Below, piece after piece: positions 59,561 to 64,000 of a DNA stretch of 64,000 bases (position 1 is its first letter; the number at the start of each line of letters is the position of its first letter). The position numbers and the translations under genes are program-made. This DNA is from Sipunculus nudus. Lineage: Eukaryota; Annelida; Sipuncula; Golfingiida; Sipunculidae. The DNA is taken from assembly GCA_026874595.1 (NCBI GenBank), contig CM049322.1, forward strand, positions 54,157,386 to 54,221,385. Direction: 5' to 3'. The notes below the pieces were generated by a model that saw only the letters and a program-made list of their open reading frames with translations, searched no databases and was not told where the DNA came from.

Positions 59561-60574
59561 GATTTGCGTCGTCTGCCCATCTTAGTTTCAATTGTTATGT
59601 ACGTAATGTTTAGTTGTAGCGATATTGACAGTATGAAAATCATAGACGTTATGATCAGAATAAAAAGCTAAAGATATGGCAGAATTACATGATGTCACAT
59701 GATTTGTGTTTCAACGTAATGTACACGACGAAAGACAACAACACCAACGATATTATATATAATATGACACCAACAGATCATTCACAAGGACGTATGTGTT
59801 TGCACCTAATTCACTGGAGTTCCGGTTGCTCTCCAACGCTTATCAGTTGTATGCTAAATTAGTTAGATTTGGCTATCAAAGGTCGATCATAAATTTTGAT
59901 CCCCCGTTCACAGTCTTGCCCATGCATTAATTAAGCAGGTTCTCCTCGCTATCGGCCGACAGACCCAGGTGACGGCTGGGGGTACAGTGATTGACAGGCC
60001 TTTGGCAGGGCTGGGGTTAGTTTGCAAACACCCTGTCAACCCACCTTAGTGTTTATTGAATAGAAATCACCTTTTTTCGTTAATTGCAACTGGCCACCCA
60101 ACACATGCTCCAGTGCATTAAATCCGCCAAATATTTAGTATTAAGTATACCTTTTATTGTAAACACGTCAATTTTGAGGAAGTTAGCCAGCCCTCCTACA
60201 TTGAAAACCGTGTTTCCATATCATCTGGAAGAATTAAGCATATATACATGATACAAATCGGCCAGAAATATTTTCAGCTATGGTCCTTCAATTACCCAAT
60301 GAGAGATACTGTTCCCTGTTAGCTATTGAAAAAAGTTTTTTTTTCTTTAATCAGGAGTTCCACCAAGAATTTTTTCCAGGGTCCCCACTCATTCCAACTC
60401 GATTGTTTCCTCTTAGGACCTCTGGAGACGTTCTCGGTGAACCCTTGCAGGTTCTATAATAAAAAAACCCTGGGGAGGTTAAAAAAAAGTAGGAACCGCA
60501 ACAAGGATCTTCACTGAGACGACTGCGGAGAACTGTTCTTGGCTCTAGCTGGAATTCTTTTTTCTTTTATGTTA
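59561..60574. other. No gene recognised
   Basis: Unique DNA between the transposase remnant and the glycosyltransferase duplication. A 63-codon frame at 60326-60517 has no recognisable family. Confidence 0.4.
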
Positions 60575-60694
60575 GAGTGCAGCTTCATTGCGCAAAACAA
60601 ATTAACACTAGTTTTCTGCACTTGAATAACATAAAGCTACATATTTGCCAACTGAACCAAAATTAAAAAGTGAAAGTTGAAATCCCTATATATC

Positions 60695-62068
60695 TTAAGG
60701 TCGGAGTTCGAATCGCAAAGAGTGGAGATGAATCACATAGAAATTATCATATTTCTTCAACCACCCGGTGAGTTCACCTGCTGTTGGCCCTGTGGTGATG
60801 TTGTTAGGTTGAAATACATGAACACTCTTTGGGGGAACAAACTTTGTCATATTCCCTGTTAAAACCAAGACAGGCTTTGTGATGGAGTTTTTCACCGTGT
60901 CTGGAACTTTCTTGTTGCGTAGAAATGAGTGTTCTCTGTAGATGTTCTTGTTTTTAGCGTCCCATTTAACAAAATCTTTCACAACCTTATCTAATGGACA
61001 ATCCTTCTTGGGTTGACACTGGAAGCTTGGAAGTATCAGGATCCTGTTAAGGGCCTTAGCTAAGCTTAGTGCTTGATTAAGATCAGTTATGCTTCTACCC
61101 GGGTCCATAGGAAGCCCATTATTGTATGTTAAGTATTTCCGTGATGTACTACTGTAATACTGGTCCGTATCCAGGAACCAGCCTCCGAGCTCTTTTAATC
61201 GGTATATTTTTGTCTGCGACCAAGTATTGTAGTTATTGTGAAATATCACTGTCCTTGATATGTTGTATGTATATATGCTTTCTGAGAAAAAAATATGACC
61301 CGTAGGAAAAAGCTTGTATGGCAAAACATTGTATCTTATTCGATTATCCTCCCTCCAGGTTATCAGTCCACGGGTAAATACTTCTTGGTCCCACAATCTT
61401 GGATTTTTGTTTAGTATTTCAACAGTATCGTTTACAATGCTGACGGTAGCTTCCGTTTTTCGGATCATTACCAATCCGATACAAAATTTGTCCGGCTTGC
61501 CTCCTACATCTTGTTGAATCTCTACATCACATTCCTTACATTTGAAATAAGGAAAAGGACTTTTTATGAAAACTGTATCCAGATCCATTAAAAGCACACT
61601 GAACCCTAGAGTTAGAAGTTTCAAAGTTAAAGAAAACTTAAGATTTCCCTTTTTCTTGAAAGCATCGCTCCCAAATCGATGTTCTTTGCTTGCTAGCTCC
61701 CTTAAGGTTGCGTCGTAATAAGCAGTAAATCCTCGGCTCGCAAGCTCCTCAACGGTGTTCTTACTAAGACCGACTGGCAGAAGATTCTCCACTCCGTTGT
61801 CTGAAGCCGAGACAGCAAAATTCAGGAACATTTCTATGTATGTTTCATCAAGGATAACTAATATAACTACAGGGTCCTTTGCGGCCGGGGTCATTAGAGA
61901 CACCTTCTTTGCGAGGCATTTGAGGTCCGTATTATTGCACGTGGATTCATTGATAAATAAGATGGATTTTATCGATATACTTTCCGAAATAAGCCATCGT
62001 AACCATATCACTGAACTACCCAACACAAGTAAGAATAATGCGAGCGATAGTTTCCTTTTGCGATGCAT
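60695..62068 (-). CDS. GT77-like Golgi glycosyltransferase (type II membrane protein)
   Basis: A 457-residue intact single-exon frame. Residues 1-7 are basic, 8-28 form one membrane anchor (LALFLLVLGSSVIWL), then a short stem: a type II Golgi/ER protein with a lumenal catalytic domain. Residues ~65-290 resemble the nucleotide-diphospho-sugar transferase family (Pfam PF03407, CAZy GT77): LVILDETY, MDLDTVFIKSPFPYF (DLD at 162-164, metal/nucleotide-sugar binding), CIGLVMIRKT, LWDQ (225-228), FPTGHIFF and FHNNY (276-280). A C-terminal part (~295-457) has DLNQALSLAKALNRILILP, like the region after the catalytic core in plant XEG113-type arabinosyltransferases. N-glycosylation sequons occur at N40, N45, N213, N269, N406 and N423. 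The donor and acceptor sugars cannot be told from sequence. CAG at 62090-62088 (TTTCAG|AGTT) is a candidate 3' splice site 5' of the ATG, so an upstream noncoding exon is likely. A frameshifted paralogue lies at 32464-33836. Confidence 0.9.
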   Translation of the reverse strand: MHRKRKLSLALFLLVLGSSVIWLRWLISESISIKSILFINESTCNNTDLKCLAKKVSLMTPAAKDPVVILVILDETYIEMFLNFAVSASDNGVENLLPVGLSKNTVEELASRGFTAYYDATLRELASKEHRFGSDAFKKKGNLKFSLTLKLLTLGFSVLLMDLDTVFIKSPFPYFKCKECDVEIQQDVGGKPDKFCIGLVMIRKTEATVSIVNDTVEILNKNPRLWDQEVFTRGLITWREDNRIRYNVLPYKLFPTGHIFFSESIYTYNISRTVIFHNNYNTWSQTKIYRLKELGGWFLDTDQYYSSTSRKYLTYNNGLPMDPGRSITDLNQALSLAKALNRILILPSFQCQPKKDCPLDKVVKDFVKWDAKNKNIYREHSFLRNKKVPDTVKNSITKPVLVLTGNMTKFVPPKSVHVFQPNNITTGPTAGELTGWLKKYDNFYVIHLHSLRFELRP

Positions 62069-62720
62069 CTGTGATTCTTCGGAACTCTGAAATATTGAAG
62101 ATTTTCGTCAAATATTAACAGCGTATTTAATCGTTCAATTGGCAAAGCCTTCAATAAATGGACTATAACTAGCGAGAATTATTTTGGCAGATACTGAAAA
62201 AAAATCATAATAAAAATATAACCTCGACTAAAATAAACAAGCAAAAAGTAGGTATGATATTTTATTCTTGTGAGCATCACTTTTTTATTCCTTCAAAGGT
62301 GTCTTGGTGATTACATGCGTCAATAGTAATGTATTAATTTACCCATCTTTACCCATCCAGTGTCATGTGATGGGGAATTGCACACAGGACGTAGACTGGG
62401 CCATGGGGCCATTGGCTGGTGCAAAAATCACATCATTTACGTAATTTTGATATTCCATTGATATGTTTACTGTGCTTAAGAATACGCTTGCCATATATCG
62501 TCAGGAATGTTAAGGTTTTATAAAGACTTTTGTATTTGCGGTAGGTAGAAAGGGCTCTATGCTTCCGTTAGGGTTTCATGGTCATACATAACGTGTGTGG
62601 GTTGAAAGTATTAAAGTATGTGTGAATCATGTGTGAATATATATAAGCAGATACGTTTTATATATGTATCTTTTTGTCTACGTGCAAAGGGGGACACAGG
62701 ATTTAAAGGACCAAAATGAA
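62069..62720 (-). repeat. 5' flank of the intact gene, duplicated at 33.84-34.62 kb
   Basis: Shares ordered blocks with the pseudogene flank (AATATCAAAATTA- on the minus strand, ATGGTCATACATAA, TTAAGAATACGCTTG). Any promoter of the gene should lie in or beyond this flank if the 5' UTR intron is real. No TATA box or CpG island is evident. Confidence 0.7.
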
Positions 62721-62764
62721 CAACAGGCTTACCTTGAGGGCGATTGCTTTGTCCTTATAGATAC

Positions 62765-63455
62765 AACTTTGCAGAAGGACGGGTGTCCTGTTATGTCAGG
62801 AACAGGTAAAATACAAGGACCAGTGTCACGGTCTGTCAGTAACAACGTTAACATATAAAAACCGGTATCCTGTCTTATCAGTAAGGGGCTTAACATAAGT
62901 ACCGATGTCGTGTCTTGTCAGAAAGAGGCTGAACATAAGTCCCAGTGTCCTCTCCTGTCACTAACAGGGTTAATATAGGGACCAGTACCCTGTCCTATTA
63001 GTGACTGGACTAACGTAGAAACCAGCGTCATATCCTGTCAATACGATGCTTCACATAAGGACCTCGCTCCTTTCTTGTGTCAACCTTATCATGAGGAAGA
63101 GCGTCCATTTGATAGCAGGCTTAACAAACAAACCAGTGCTTGTTCTGTCAATATATGATTTAACCTAAAGACCTGTATCCAGTCCTGTCATTTTCGGCTT
63201 TCTATAAGGACCAGGGCCCTGTCCTCTCATTAACAAATTTGACCCTAAGGACTTTTGTCGTGTCCTGCCAGTAATATAATATATGGACAAGCGGCAAAAT
63301 CGGCTTTTTGTAAGGACCAGGGTCCTTTAAGACATAACCTGTTATGCCAGCATAAGACTTTACATGAGGACCTATGTTCTATCTGTCAACAACAGGCCTA
63401 ATGTAAGGTCCAGTATCTTGGCCTGTCAGTAATACGCTTAACAAAAGGAACAGTT
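62765..63455. repeat. 40-bp minisatellite array (copy at right edge)
   Basis: About 16 diverged units with CCAGTGTC-TGTC-TGTCAGTAA and (C/G)TTAACATAAGGA, clearly the same family as 2590-3310 and in the same orientation. Units are more variable than in the left array. It starts immediately beyond the end of the glycosyltransferase duplication. Confidence 0.85.
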
Positions 63456-64000
63456 AGTACATCAGCCAGAGGGTTCACCGGTACCAAACAGGGGACAATT
63501 GCTATCATTGTTTTTAAAGGTGTATATGTGTGATAATAAAAATGCCTGATAGCAGTATAAAAGTGGTAGGTTTCTGTAAAATATCTTATAATATATAATA
63601 TATTCACATCTCTGAAAGGAGGGAGATTTCTAAATAAATACCACTTTCTATAGCGCAAACCAGATGTTTATTTGAACCATGGGGCAAACAGAGTTTTAAC
63701 GAGAATATATACCAGTTTGCTATATTGCCAGTAAGTGCAATAACTCATCCTGTTCCAGTTTTATGTTAATACAAAGTCTAGTAAATGATAGTGATAAGCC
63801 CAAATTAATGAAATCAGTTAGTAAAGTTGAACAAATCTAATTGAATTTAACCTGTTTTGACTCAGGAGTTCAGGGATAAGGTTTCAAGCAAAACCCTCAA
63901 GTGTCAACTAACTTTATCGGATTGGAAGACATACATGGTTCGCCTTGGCTATGTACTTGCACCATAGAGTGCCATTAAGATCCTTTTGTTTAAATCTTTA
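63456..64000. other. No gene recognised
   Basis: AT-rich sequence to the window edge. An 86-codon minus frame (63658-63398) runs into the minisatellite and has no family match. Confidence 0.4.

Overview
The window looks like a piece of an animal nuclear genome, most likely a bivalve or other mollusc. It is AT-rich and almost gene-free, full of (TA)n and (CT)n microsatellites, long G or C homopolymer runs, tRNA-derived SINEs, non-LTR, DIRS-type and Helitron elements, and imperfect tandem repeats. The one intact gene is a single-exon animal-style Golgi glycosyltransferase. There are no operons, ribosome-binding sites, CRISPR arrays or true tRNA/rRNA genes. The species assignment is inference: no diagnostic host gene is present.

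Layout. 1-6.9 kb: unique AT-rich DNA, a 40-bp minisatellite (2.6-3.3 kb) and a three-copy 750-800-bp tandem repeat (4.6-6.2 kb). 6.9-8.7 kb: a CpG-rich promoter-like block with a perfect CRE, a short putative first exon and a poly(A) signal. 8.7-13.4 kb: dispersed repeats and a second promoter-like block near 10.2 kb. 14.3-15.4 kb: a SINE, then a 234-bp satellite whose unit is a multiple of three, so frames stay open on both strands. 18-21.4 kb: MITE copies, CTCF-like motifs and unrecognised coding-like fragments. 22.9-27.5 kb: two structurally complete non-autonomous Helitrons plus a partial one, flanking a ~150-bp repeat array that carries four perfect palindromic steroid-receptor half-site pairs (AGGTCANNNTGACCT). 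28.3-32.3 kb: a MITE carrying a SINE, then a long dispersed repeat with relatives at 40.9 and 49.7 kb. 32.5-33.8 kb: a frameshifted glycosyltransferase pseudogene. 38.1-40.9 kb: a 5'-truncated L1/Tx1-like LINE. 45-47 kb: more tandem repeats. 48.6 kb: a 123-bp palindrome. 52.4-55.2 kb: a decayed DIRS-type retrotransposon. 56.9-59.6 kb: a decayed Mutator-like transposase gene. 60.7-62.1 kb: the intact glycosyltransferase gene. 62.8-63.5 kb: the 40-bp minisatellite family again.

The two glycosyltransferase copies, with their flanks, form a ~2.2-kb segmental duplication about 28 kb apart in the same orientation. One copy is open over 457 codons; the other differs by one frame-breaking base. Both keep a putative 3' splice site just 5' of the ATG, which points to DNA-level duplication, not retroposition. 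Everything else that looks protein-coding is transposon remnant or too short to call.
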